The notes beneath the pieces are model-generated. The model did no database searches and was not told the DNA's origin. It saw only the letters and a program-made list of their open reading frames with translations. DNA of 64,000 nt from the NCBI GenBank assembly GCA_036346275.1, contig CM070723.1, positions 4,836,001 through 4,900,000 of the forward strand, written 5' to 3'. The position numbers and the translations under genes were made by a program. This stretch comes from Otatea glauca (lineage: Eukaryota; Streptophyta; Magnoliopsida; Poales; Poaceae). The first letter of the stretch is position 1. Every line of letters begins with the position of its first letter. Of this stretch, positions 10,955 through 21,501 are shown one piece after another.

Positions 10955-13025
10955 TACAGCCCTGCAAAATTTGAAGACCAAACGCATTCGCATAACTATT
11001 AACGACGCTCAACTAGCCCCCTAAGTTTCCAACTATGGCTCCGAATTAAACTAGACTATGCTCATTGGTGTAACCAGCTCCCTGGCCTCATGCTGAAATT
11101 TTCCCGTATTCCTCCAAGAATTGAATTGAATTTCCTCCGAAGTTCCCAGAGAATTATTCATGTAAAATATATTTCGATTGGACCAACAAGTTAAGGCCTT
11201 CTGTAGTAGGCTAGACCGCCCCTATGCTCCCCATGCACTCGACTAAACGGGACCATATATACTGGAGTCAGATTTAGCGGACCGGATCACCAGGATGCTA
11301 AGCACTGGGCTGACACGAAGGAACAAGCAAGATTCAGCTAGCCGTACTCTCCATGTTCGGCATCCACGCGCATGCATGCATGCATGCTACCTACGGCCTC
11401 GCGCACCCGGCGCTCGGCCGGCAGTGGCACGACGGACGGGCTCGAGAAGTCGAGAACACGCTTGCATGCCGGCGAACACAGCCGCGCGCGCGCATCTTCA
11501 CGCGTCACATCCACATGCGAAACGTGCTTGCATGAGCACACGCTGGAGCAAGCAAGAGATTAACGCGGACTGAGTAGACGACCCGTTGGAGTCACCAAAA
11601 CTTCGTATCGCCTTCCGCCTCTCTCGTATTATATGTCAGTGTACATGAAGGCAATCAGCATCCTCAGAATACCTAGCTAGCTAGTTAAGCAGCTCGCACA
11701 CACACTTAATTATTAGACCGTTTGGAACTGAGATTTTTCCTAAATCCTGCAGAAATTAAACTGTTTGTTGTAACAATGCTGTGATTTTTTTTTCTGATTT
11801 AAGGATTGTTTTGGGATTTTTTAGACATTCATCAAAACAAAGAAGGTATCTTGAATTAATGTCACCAGATGTTTGTAGATCATAATTAAGCAGGATTTCA
11901 ATATGCACGTATAAGAGAAATCCGATGCGCTATTTCGCCACAGGTACCATTGCCTATATATATATTAATTTGCTAGACAAATTAGAATATTGGTTGATGC
12001 ATATATAACGTGAGCTCTTTCCTTTTTATCTTTCTTTTTTGTGAAAAACATAGTTCTTGGTAATTTAGGTGATGCGCGCCTGTTGAACGCCTTCCCATCG
12101 GAATAAATAAGACAAGAGACAATTGATGAATTATGCATGGTTTTATAGAGAACCCATCCAACATCGATCGGCTAGTTAACTGCTCCAGCTAGCTGTGCAC
12201 TTGTGTCCCCCCTCCATGTTCCTTATTCTTGAATTCTCGTCACAACGTGCGCACACAATTATTAGACCGCGTTCGGTACGGAGAATTTTTGCTAAATCCT
12301 ACATAAATTAAACTGTTTGTTGTAAAAATCCTGTAAAATTTCTATATATGTTCCAAATGGGGCTTACACACGGTTAGCCAAACTATTTCCCATCGATTCA
12401 AAAAAAACGGCTATCTTTTTTCCTAAAGATTTACCTTTTAAAAAATAAACTTGAAATTTTCTTTCCATAGCTATCTACTAGATGAATTACACAATTAAAA
12501 ATTGGAATTTGTTTTAGAACTTGATCAAACCAATGAGTTGCATGCATAGTCTACAAGACTAGCTAAGTTGTTCGCTTTTTGATAAAATGGAGCAAAAGTT
12601 TGTAAAAAAAAGAGCAAAAGCCTTTTGGTATAAGGCTAAACCAATGAGAAGGAGCCCTCATGGCTAGTACTGTATTTTTTAAGTGACATCGTAGAATTCG
12701 AGCCGTCAAACTTCAGCACTAATATATTTAAAACTACATCATTAAATTTGTCGCTAAAAATACTTTTATAATATTATAATTTTATTAGTATATCATAATA
12801 TAAAGTTATAAAAACTAAAAATCGAGGCCAAAAAAAGTAAAAAAAACCACTTAAAAGGTTACATCTGAGAGTATCATTTAGTATTACATAGACGACTATT
12901 AAAATATGAGCGATGTGCATAATTAGGTATTTCCTCGGTAGAAAAATGTAGGGCACCCAGGTATTTCGATATTCAAAGTTTGTGTGTGTGTGCATATATA
13001 GATAGAGAACAATTACACGGAGGGA
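10955..13025. other. Intergenic DNA with MITE-like fragments
   Basis: No convincing gene. Two related blocks, at about 11715-11775 and 12262-12350, share the run aaattaaactgtttgttgtaa; they look like fragments of one small DNA transposon family. 11340-11580 is GC-rich and has open frames on both strands, but none shows codon structure or a known domain. acggagggagta at 13015-13026 resembles a Stowaway MITE end. Confidence 0.4.
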
Positions 13026-13090
13026 GTAGTTGTATGCATGCTACCTCGACAATGGAATTAATTACTGTTGTCTTAAAACAATTACACCCA

Positions 13091-13348
13091 TAGGGGATCT
13101 GGCGGTGCTGGCCCTAAAATTTGAAAAAAAAAATGTTAGGAGATCACTTCTTTAATTGGCCAAATTTGTTAATTGAATTTGTTTCGATTTTAGTAGATTA
13201 GTTGACCTTAAAACTATTTGTATTGTACTTTTAGCAAATTTTGAATGTATGTGTTGGGTCTACGATGTTACAAAACTATTGTATAAGATTGTAGATTTGT
13301 ATGTGTGAAATGTACACCTCAGTAGAAAATTTTCTAGTTTCGCTGATG
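13091..13348. mobile_element. Small insertion flanked by a 10-bp direct repeat
   Basis: attacaccca occurs at 13081-13090 and again at 13349-13358. The sequence between is absent from the paralogous promoter block at 18803-19108, where the flanks are joined. This pattern marks an inserted element with a 9-10-bp target duplication, a length typical of Mutator-like elements. Terminal inverted repeats are weak, so the class is a guess. Confidence 0.45.
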
Positions 13349-13678
13349 ATTACACCCAGCAACCTGCAACAATAATTCGCGGGTCTGCCAGACGACACTT
13401 GATCCCCATAGAGAACCGTACTTACGACACACGGCACAATATCAAAACCTATCGGAACGTATAAGACGCCTTAATTAACTGTGGATATCACCCGCACCCA
13501 TGTTAACGGGGAACTTAACGCAGAATGTCAACTGTTTGAGTTGTGAAACTGTGCCTCTCCCCATGTTCCTGGTTGACTTTACACATCACAACGCGCTAGC
13601 TGTCCAAAACATTAATATTGCGAGAACATTCCATGCTGTCGTTGTCGTTCTTCGAACAGCACTCGCTCAGCTTGGAGC

Positions 13679-13687
13679 TATAAATAG
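13679..13687 (+). promoter_or_regulatory. TATA box of the peroxidase gene
   Basis: TATAAATAG lies 123 bp before the start codon at 13810, in a region conserved with a second copy further downstream (13440-13655 against 18925-19108). Transcription would be expected to start near 13710. Confidence 0.7.
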
Positions 13688-13809
13688 ACCCGCAGAGCAC
13701 CAAGCTTCGTTCACCCATCCTTCCTTTTCTTGAGCTCGCAACACACCAGGAGCAGGAAGCTAGTATACATACCTTACCTACCTACAGCGAGTCAGTGATC
13801 AGAGCGAAG

Positions 13810-15265
13810 ATGGCTAATAACAAGCTTGCCGTCTTGACCTTTGTTGCGTTGCTCGCCTGCTTGGCGCCTTCGTGCCAAGCAGGCTATGGTTATCCCATGC
13901 CCTATCCCCCAACCAGCAATAGCCCTCCAAGCCCGACCTCTCCCCCAACCAGCAATAGCCCTCCAAGCCCAACATATCCCCCTCCAAGCCCGACCTCTCC
14001 CCCAACCAGCAATAGCCCTCCAAGCCCGACCTCTCCCCCGACTAGCAATAGCCCTCCAAGCCCAAGCCCTACTGCCCCAGGGCTCACGGTCGGCTACTAC
14101 CAGCACACATGCTATAGGGCGGAAGAGATCGTGAGGAACGCCGTGAAGGACGCCGTGTCCAAGAACCGCGGCATCGGCGCAGGGCTCATCCGTCTCTTCT
14201 TCCACGACTGCTTCGTTCGGGTATATATATACACACGCGCGCGCAATCCGAATCTCTTGTAACCTGAGTAAAATTCTTGCAGCAATGCACGTTCTAAACA
14301 GAAGGTAAATTGAAGCTTACATATTACATAGAATGTCAAACAAGGAAAGTGCATGGCAGGTTTCGCAAGGGTATGGTCTGGGTCATTATTGTAGCCCTTG
14401 GTGGCGGTGCTACATTTTGCCCTAATTAACTTTATATCAGGTGTTTTTTGTTCTTACAAAGCAACGGCATGTCGTCAGCGTGTTTGTGATGTGGCGAGCA
14501 TTTTTTGTTCAGGGGTGCGATGCCTCGGTTCTTCTCGACCCGACCGCGGCCAACCCGCAGCCGGAGAAGCTCGGTGTACCGAACTTCCCCAGCCTCCGCG
14601 GCTTCGAGGTGATCGACGCGGCCAAGGCGGCCCTCGAGAAGGCCTGCCCTGGGGTCGTGTCGTGCGCCGACGTCGTCGCCTTCGCCGGCCGCGACGCCAC
14701 ATTCTTCCTCAGCAAAAAGAGTGTCTTCTTCGACATGCCAGCCGGCCGCTACGACGGACGCGTGTCGTTCGCCGACGAGACCCTCACCAACCTGCCCGCG
14801 CCCTTCTTAAACCTCCAGCAGCTCAAGGACAACTTCGCCGCCAAGGGGCTCAGCCCCGACGACATGGTAACCCTCTCCGGCGCGCACACCGTCGGCCGCT
14901 CCCACTGCTCGTCCTTCTCCGACCGCCTCCCCCCGAACACCTCGGACATGGACTCCGCACTCGTCGGCTCTCTGCAGCAGCAGTGCAAGTCAAACAATGG
15001 CAGCGACAACACGGTGATGCAGGACTTCAAGACTCCCAACGACCTGGACAGCCAGTACTACAGAAACGTGCTCAACCGCGACGTGCTCTTCAAGTCGGAC
15101 GCCGAGCTCCGGTCGTCGGAGACAGGGTTCACGGTGTTCCTCAACGCCGTCGTCCCGGGTCTGTGGGAAAAGAAGTTCAAGGCGGCGATGGTGAAGATGG
15201 GCGGCATCGAAATCAAAACCAGCGCCAACGGTGAGATCAGGAAGCAGTGCCGGTTTGTCAACTAG
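13810..15265 (+). CDS. Class III secretory peroxidase with extensin-like N-terminal insert
   Basis: This is a secreted haem peroxidase that uses hydrogen peroxide to oxidise wall phenolics. Two exons, 13810-14220 and 14513-15265, join in phase (intron gt at 14221, ag at 14511-14512) to encode 387 residues. Residues 1 to about 24 are a signal peptide. Residues 33-91 are proline/serine repeats (see separate entry). The peroxidase domain begins at about 92. Distal Arg128 and His132 lie in GLIRLFFHDCF. The intron interrupts FHDCFVR/GCDASVLL, a common intron site in this family. The proximal haem ligand is His262 in LSGAHTVG. The mature domain has exactly eight cysteines, as expected for four disulphides. 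The stop follows KQCRFVN. The gene looks intact. What is odd is the Pro-rich segment, which most class III peroxidases lack; it may anchor the enzyme in the wall. The family call is secure; substrate and subgroup are unknown. Confidence 0.95.
13906..14082 (+). repeat. 36-bp coding minisatellite for PPTSNSPPSPTS repeats
   Basis: Four tandem units encode PPTSNSPPSPTS with minor changes. The second unit has the extra residues YPPPSPTS and the last ends SPSPTAPG. Repeated SPPSP resembles extensin and other hydroxyproline-rich wall proteins, where prolines are hydroxylated and glycosylated. The DNA units are nearly identical, so copy number can change by slippage or unequal crossing over. Confidence 0.9.
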
Positions 15266-16080
15266 CAGTAATCCGGTTGGTCAGATCACCGCAAGAGTCC
15301 ACGCAACTCATGTTGACTCTTGACGCCTGAGGCTGATCACAATAAGCTCTTGCTACCTTTTCTGTGTACTACTTAATTTGGAATTCCCGTTGTTGTTTAT
15401 TTCCACTGAGATTAACTTTAGTTCATTCCTTCGTTAAATTTATATGTAACTCTTGTTGTACTGGTACTTGGGATTCCGGCACGTTCTTTTAATGAGATTG
15501 ATATGATATCTTTTATTACAAACGAAATTATCACATGAGCTCTGAGCTCCGCAATGCATGGGGTTGACTCTAAGCTTGACTGCCTTAGAGCATGTACAAT
15601 AATTTAACATCAGTTGTCGCAGATAATTGGTTGTAACGCAAGAAAATAACACATATTGTACATAGAGGAGGCATCTACAGAGACCCGTAAAAAGACAGCT
15701 TATTATAGGAGCCATATTTAGTGATGTCTACAGAAAACATGTAAGATATTTCAGATAGCAATTGATTTTTTCCGCAGCGGACGTAATAATCCGCGGGCTG
15801 CTCCCCATGGCCCAAGCTAGACATTGGTCTCTCGCAGAGGAGACGTCTCCAGGTTCGGCACGCCGCGTTTTTACGGCCTTGCGGTGATGGATGGCCGGAA
15901 GCGGCATGCAAAATGCCCGACGGTGCGCGCGCGCGCGAACACACATGTTATCAAGTGGCTGCAACCTCGCCATTAGGACGAGAGTATGCACGTACCGTAC
16001 GTAGGGCGCGATCGGCCATCAGCATGCCTGCAAGTGCCAGCGTAGAGCACCCCAAGTGCGTCTGCAACTATGGACGCTAT
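15266..16080. other. Peroxidase 3' region and intergenic DNA
   Basis: aataag at about 15340 and aatgag at about 15492 are possible polyadenylation signals. The rest shows no gene or clear repeat. Confidence 0.4.
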
Positions 16081-16082
16081 GC

Positions 16083-16312
16083 GTGTATTTGATTGGTGAG
16101 ATAAGTTGAATGAGATGGAATGATCCTGAACTATTTAGTTTCATTGTTTTGGGTGTATATAATGATTTAGCATCTATAGAGAGTATTTCTCAAATTTGTA
16201 TCTCACCATTCATGATGGGATGATTTCATTCAAGTAACCAAACACATAGATAATTTTTTCTTGAACCATCTCATCATATATATATCACTGTACAAGCAAC
16301 CAAACACAACCT
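16083..16312. mobile_element. MITE-like element
   Basis: The left end (gtatttgattggtgagata) and the reverse complement of the right end (tgtgtttggttgcttgtac, then gatgagatgg) match in part, giving imperfect inverted termini around about 230 bp of AT-rich DNA. A further internal copy of the motif ccaaacacat lies near 16240. The exact ends and the target duplication are unclear. Confidence 0.45.
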
Positions 16313-16509
16313 ATTCTCCGACACCCCGGAGAGTCCCCAGTATGTCCGTGGAGCCAAGGAATGGAGTCCCTGCACCGAAAATTATTGACTCGAATACGAA
16401 CGGTATTGGGGATAAAAGAGTGAGCGGAAATAATTATTCTTTTCACTATAAAAGAAAAAGGAGGAATACCATTGGCACTCCATGGTTCGTCAAAGATATA
16501 TACACACAC

Positions 16510-16786
16510 TGTTAAAGTATAAGTGAATTGTCCATCTTTCCTCATCAGCTTAAGCTTTTGGGTGAACTGGTTGGAGCATGCAACTCAATATGGTATCAGA
16601 GCCAAGAGGTCTCGAGTTCAAGACCCGGTTGACGCAATTAAAAAAAAATTGCAGTCCACTTCTATTCCACGTCTAGGCCTGAGGGAGCCTACACGTGAGG
16701 GGGAGTGTTGAAGTATAAGTGAATTGCCCATCTTTCCTCATCAGCTTAAGTTTTTGGGTGAACTGGCTGGTGCATGCAACTCAATA
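16510..16786 (+). mobile_element. Intact SMART mini LTR retrotransposon (277 bp)
   Basis: Two 81-bp LTRs (16510-16590 and 16706-16786) both begin TGTTRAAGTATAAGTGAATT and end in caactcaata. A methionine-initiator-tRNA primer site, tggtatcagagcc, follows the first LTR at 16591. A purine run, gtgagggggag, precedes the second. The element is flanked by a perfect 5-bp target duplication, cacac (16505-16509 and 16787-16791). This architecture, with no coding capacity, matches the SMART group of very small LTR retrotransposons described in grasses. The LTRs differ at a handful of positions. Confidence 0.9.
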
Positions 16787-17594
16787 CACACCATGAAATT
16801 CCTGTACGGCGCGATGTTGTCATGTCGTAGAAATATTCTGTTGTGCCTTATCATAGTTGCAACTTAATTTGCGCGAGCTACCGCCTCTTGGCATGCAGTT
16901 AATTCTGCTTTTCTCAGCTTCCCTACAACTACTAAAATATGCGATTAAGGATTTTCTTTACCTCTAATGTATCTCATGACTAGCGGAATTCCTTGCGCAT
17001 CAACACGACTAGGTACTACATGCATATGTTTTGTATTTAAATTATAATTGTATTTGTTATACAACTCCAATACTTCTGATGGAAAACATATTGTCGGGGT
17101 TTCGAGCACCGGCAAGTAAATTGCAGTCCACTTCTATTCCACGTCTAGGCCTGAGGGAGCCTACACGTGAGGGGGAGTGTTGAAGTATAAGTGAATTGCC
17201 CATCTTTCCTCATCAGCTTAAGTTTTTGGGTGAACTGGCTGGTGCATGCAACTCAATACACACCATGAAATTCCTGTACGGCGCGATGTTGTCATGTCGT
17301 AGAAATATTCTGTTGTGCCTTATCATAGTTGCAACTTAATTTGCGCGAGCTACCGCCTCTTGGCATGCAGTTAATTCTGCTTTTCTCAGCTTCCCTACAA
17401 CTACTAAAATATGCGATTAAGGATTTTCTTTACCTCTAATGTATCTCATGACTAGCGGAATTCCTTGCGCATCAACACGACTAGGTACTACATGCATATG
17501 TTTTGTATTTAAATTATAATTGTATTTGTTATACAACTCCAATACTTCTGATGGAAAACATATTGTCGGGGTTTCGAGCACCGGCAAGTAAATT
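16651..17594. repeat. Exact 472-bp tandem duplication
   Basis: 16651-17122 is repeated at 17123-17594 with no difference that I could find. The unit holds the end of the SMART interior, its second LTR (also at 17178-17258), about 330 bp of flank and the first 31 bases of the Gypsy solo LTR. The junctions share aaatt, so it probably arose by microhomology-mediated duplication after the Gypsy LTR had inserted, or it is an assembly error. Confidence 0.9.
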
Positions 17595-18559
17595 TGTAAG
17601 TCTAAGGGGTCGCGCGTTCCACTCCCTGAATGGTTAGACTCGGAAGTCCAAGATGTATACTGGTTCGGGCCGAAGGTCCCTACTCCAGTTCGTGTGGTGG
17701 TGTTGTATTACTCTTGGTACAGATGACTGCACAAAGTTTTACAAGCGAGAATGCCAATGGTTCAGCGTGATGGGTCTGATAGCGCTCTCTCTCTCTCTCT
17801 TCGCCCCTTCTCTTCTTTCCTCTTTTTTCCCTCCTCCTCCCGCTTACAGGGGTTCCTGCCTCCTTTTATACTAAAGGAAGGGGCAGGTTACATCGAGAAT
17901 TGGGGGAGGACGAGATGACCTATATTAGGAGCTTCGGTCCTTGGTTCTGCCGACTAATCACTGCCCGTCTTGCCCACGCTGGGTCGGTAGCTTAGCTGGT
18001 CAGAGTGGTTAGGTATTTTCCCGGGAAATGGCGTACCTGCCCTCTGCGAACCTTTCGGGTTTGACGTTGCTGCGCCTGGCGTGGGTGTTGCCTCGGGAGA
18101 GGGCGCGTCTTCGTACTGTACGTGACCGGCTGATGGGACAGGGGGCATGACTTCGGTCAGTCAGTAAACCTTCTTGGGAAGGAGCCACCTGCCCTTGTAT
18201 AGTCGCTTCGATTGACCCGTTCAGGGGTGCGTGGGTGTTGGTGGTGGAATTTTTGACACGCGGCCCTTGGCAGGGGTTGTCTTGGCACGATCGAAGTCGG
18301 GGGATCCCGACCTGCTGCGGGGGTCGAGAGCTCTGCTCGGTCGGAGCCGATGGGTCTCGTCCCGTTGCGGGGGTCGGGAACCCCGCTTGGTCGGAGACGT
18401 TTCCCTCGGTCGGTCGGTCGGGAAGGCTGTCTCGCGTGGCTTTGTCGGTGCTTCGGTCGGTAATGGGCTAGGAGCGGTCTGTTGGGCCTGAGCTGTGCTC
18501 GAGGCTGTCGGCTCGTCGCTTTGGGCCGTTGGGGTACGGCCTGTTATAAGTATTCGTCA
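17564..18559 (-). mobile_element. Solo Gypsy LTR with perfect target duplication
   Basis: The 996-bp segment starts tgtcggggtttcgagcacc and ends gtattcgtca. The 5 bp before it (17559-17563) and after it (18560-18564) are both catat. It matches the LTR at 48955-49812 in the same orientation and the LTR at 60624-61497 in reverse. A TATA box on the minus strand (tataaaagg, complement of the ccttttata at about 17862) gives the direction of transcription. No internal retrotransposon sequence is present, so it formed by recombination between two LTRs. Confidence 0.93.
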
Positions 18560-18802
18560 CATATACTATAGTTATATTTGTTATATAATTGACTTGCATA
18601 TCTGGATCCATAAAATAAAGGAGGAGGTCCTTTCACTTTCTTTCTCTAATTTGTGGTAATTTATCAGGGAAGTTGGTGGCTTTTTCTTAAAAATTTTTAA
18701 TAATGTATAACACATAGATAGATTAGAATTTTTTTTATAACTTATAGGATAAGAGGACAGCTACATGATAAATGGCAACAAACGTGGCCACTTGCCATCA
18801 TG
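18560..18802. other. Spacer after the solo LTR
   Basis: AT-rich DNA that continues the flank interrupted by the solo LTR. I see no gene in it. The stretch from 19109 to 19640, after the orphan promoter, is equally featureless. Confidence 0.35.
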
Positions 18803-19108
18803 TAGTTGTATCCTACTCGAGAATGGAATTATTTATCTTACAGTGTCGACGTAATTCCACACAACAACTGCAAGAACACAGTTTCCACTGAAGACGCAAG
18901 AACAAACGCTGCTATATAGTATATATCAAAACCTGTCGGAACCAATTAGACGCATGCCCGGAGCTGACTAGCACGGAATGTCAACTGTTTGAGCTGTAGT
19001 GCAATTGTGCATTTGTGCTCCCCATGTTCCCGGTTGACTGGCGCCGCGTCGTCAACGAGCCAAACTCCAAACAGAGCATCGCTTACCATCAAATGGTCGT
19101 TCCGCTGA
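18803..19108 (+). pseudogene. Orphan copy of the peroxidase promoter
   Basis: This block matches the peroxidase upstream region (13026-13080 and 13358-13655) in the same orientation. Shared runs include atatcaaaacct, tcggaac, aatgtcaactgtttgag and ccccatgttcc followed by ggttgac. The 258-bp insertion seen at 13091-13348 is missing here. No TATA box, signal peptide or peroxidase exon follows. The simplest reading is a tandem peroxidase duplicate that lost its gene body, or a duplication that only reached the promoter. Confidence 0.75.
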
Positions 19109-19643
19109 GGCCGAGGTTGAGAACAAACATGCTACATTTTGGCATGCGTCGAACGGCATAACGTTGGATTTTTCACTGTTGTCTTGGTGATCCTTTTCCC
19201 CCGATTTCCTTCCCTGCACTTGCACTGTGGTTTTGTTGAAGCAACTTCAAGGTAAGAATCAGCGTTTGTACCGGTCTACTATTCAAGTCTGTACAGCGCT
19301 CTGGCTTTGCATTAGGCCTAAGCACTGCAGGACTCGAGAAGTAGCCACCATATACGATGGTGACTTCTGTGCATTTTTCTAAAAAAAGTCACATAAATAT
19401 TAAGTAATATTAAAGTATAACGAAGGATACATAATGATTATTCACCACTACACTTGTTTCTAGATTTATGCAATTTGTATTGAGGGGTGATGGATAGAAG
19501 CACCTCTCTATACATATTGGTCCTGTGTTTCTCAGTGTCTGAACTTTTGATTTTTCCTTTTCTTCACACAGGGATTAATAACTGATGATCTCTGCGTAGT
19601 GCATAGGAAACAGACTCCGTCACCTACAAAGCGGATAGACTTA

Positions 19644-19885
19644 TGTTTGGTACAGCTCTAGCTCTACCAAAATCTATAGAGTTAGTGGAGTATGGTATTC
19701 CTAACTTCAGAAATTTATAGAACTGGAGCTATAAATACATTAAAAGTGTTTAGGTAGGCCATCTTGTTTACATTTTAGACTAAAAATATAAAGTTAATTA
19801 ATTTTATTTTAACCTACAAACTTTAGATCTAAAATTGAGTTAGAATGTAGAACTCTACTGAATAGGCCTAACTAAACAGAGCAAT
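19644..19885. mobile_element. MITE, family member 1
   Basis: This segment matches 46215-46470 in the same orientation: tattcctaacttcagaaatt, then tacattaaaagtgtttag, and catcttgtttacatttta followed by actaaaaatataaa. Ends rich in agctc and gagct give imperfect inverted termini. It has no coding capacity. Confidence 0.7.
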
Positions 19886-21200
19886 AGTTTGGGGCCTTTG
19901 GGCCATGCCGACGGATCTCGGCACCGTGGGCGAGCGTCAAAGAACCTAGCTCGCATGTGAGGCCGAGCCAGGGCGCGATTGTGTTGGGTCGGGTCGTTTT
20001 TCTTTGGAACCTTTTTCTATCTTTTAGCTAAAAGGTAGTCCAACGTCTTTTATTGTGTTACTTTATCATACTCTCCTACCGGTAGATCGCTGCCACTGTC
20101 ACGGTACGCAAACGCTTAACAGGATGATGGGTCCCATAAAAGAGGCTAGATTTATAATTTTATCTCAAAGAAAAAATATATGAAAAAAAAGTTGATACGA
20201 GGCCTCGTTTTCTTCTACCCAGCATGCAAATCTAACAGACATGATGCCGTAAAGAGAGTCGCAAGAGATATCTCAAACATAAGCCGCATGAGTTAAGAGC
20301 TTTTCAGCTGTGGTTTCGTTCGACCGTCTCTTATCTCGCTCGCTCCGTCTCTTCACTCGCTCTGCCTCCCTTCTAACCGCCTCCGCGTCACCTCCCCTCT
20401 CGGGCGTCGCTGTGCTTCGCTCGGTTGCTACCTCCCCACTCGATGCTACAGCTGCAGTAGCCTGTTTGTCAAATGGCAAATCAAGAAAAGATATAGCCGT
20501 CAGGTACAGCTGCTTTACATTATAACAAACCATCTCGAAATCAGAGCATGTTTTGGTACAACTCCTAACTACTCGAAATCCAGGCCTGCACCGAATTTCT
20601 TCCATCAGTTTGCAGAAAATTTCACGGAATGAAGTGTTCCAGTCAGGAATCAGGCTATACATTAGGCTATACATTGGTTAAAAGTTGAAGGCCTAGGAGC
20701 TCGGCGGCCATGGCCGAGGGCGAGACAGCAGCAGCGACAAGAACACGAAACGAACTTGAGGAGGCAGGCCGAGCAGTGAGACGGGGACGTCGGGCTGGGC
20801 GCGACAGGAAGGGACTGAGGGAGGGAGCTCGGGAGGCCTCGCAGGGCGACGGAGCGGCCGGGGAAACCGAGTGAAGGCAAACGGGAGGGAGCGAGGTCCT
20901 TGGGCGCGGCCTCGAAGTCTCCGGAAGGGCCAGAGGAGAAAGAACGGGAGGGAGAAGGATGCACTGCCACAGCCCCAGGCACGAGACGGACGGCGACGCG
21001 AGGAGAAGCCCCGCTATTGGTCGAGACGACAGGCGGGCCGACGTGGCACGCGCGAGAGCGCGTCGATTACTCCTGCTATAAGGATAGATAGGTGTGTGTA
21101 TGTGTGTATATATATATATATATATATGTATACGGGACATTTAAATTTAGTCGGAGAATTGACATGTACGAAGTGATCGCACTCTCCATCTTTTTCTGGT
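19886..21200. other. Intergenic DNA, GC-rich from 20300 to 21080
   Basis: 20300-21080 is GC-rich with open frames on both strands, but I recognise no domain and no consistent splice structure. A short TA microsatellite lies at 21108-21128. No gene is called. Confidence 0.35.
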
Positions 21201-21208
21201 CTTCTTTC

Positions 21209-21493
21209 CAGGGTTTACAAAACCGAATTTCGAAATTTGTTTTAAAATTCGCGTTACGAAAACCGCAAAAAAACGCTCGGAAAACCGCTCAAAAACCGAA
21301 GGGTTAATAAATCAAATTTTTTTCTGAAAAATTCTAAAAAAATAAAAAAAACCGCTGCCAACTAGATGTTCATCGCAAAACGGTTTTTGTGAGCGATTTT
21401 TGGTAAAAAACCGCGCGCATAATTTTTTTCAAAATTTTTAAATTTTAAAAAAAAATTAATGGAACGTTTTTGATTTTGAACCTCAGCACCATG
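21209..21493 (+). mobile_element. hAT-like MITE, copy 1
   Basis: It starts CAGGGTTTACAAAACC and ends with gattttgaacct plus about 10 bp. The 8 bp cttctttc is present on both sides (21201-21208 and 21494-21501). The interior is AT-rich with the repeated motif aaaaccgctc. It is the same family as 27599-27948 (same orientation) and 45354-45737 (opposite orientation). Termini starting CAGGG and an 8-bp target duplication point to the hAT superfamily. Confidence 0.8.
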
Positions 21494-21501
21494 CTTCTTT
21501 C

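Noticed and set aside
11295..11573. Cluster of overlapping open frames
   Set aside because: Four frames on both strands are open at once in a GC-rich stretch with gcatgcatgcatgc repeats; none shows a domain.
13792..14205. Minus-strand open frame rich in Trp, Arg and Gly
   Set aside because: It is the antisense of the peroxidase exon 1 proline repeats; the plus-strand gene has all family residues.
14398..15234. Plus-strand Arg/Pro-rich open frame over peroxidase exon 2
   Set aside because: It is a frame shadow of the GC-rich exon; the peroxidase frame carries the haem ligand and cysteines.
17985..18015. tRNA-like stretch ggtagcttagctggtcagagtgg
   Set aside because: It resembles a tRNA D-arm and A box, but no matching B box, anticodon arm or acceptor pairing follows. 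It lies inside the Gypsy solo LTR, and the other LTR copy lacks the match.
20273..20674. 134-codon minus-strand open frame
   Set aside because: No domain, no exon partners, and the frame runs through a GC-rich stretch with open frames on both strands.
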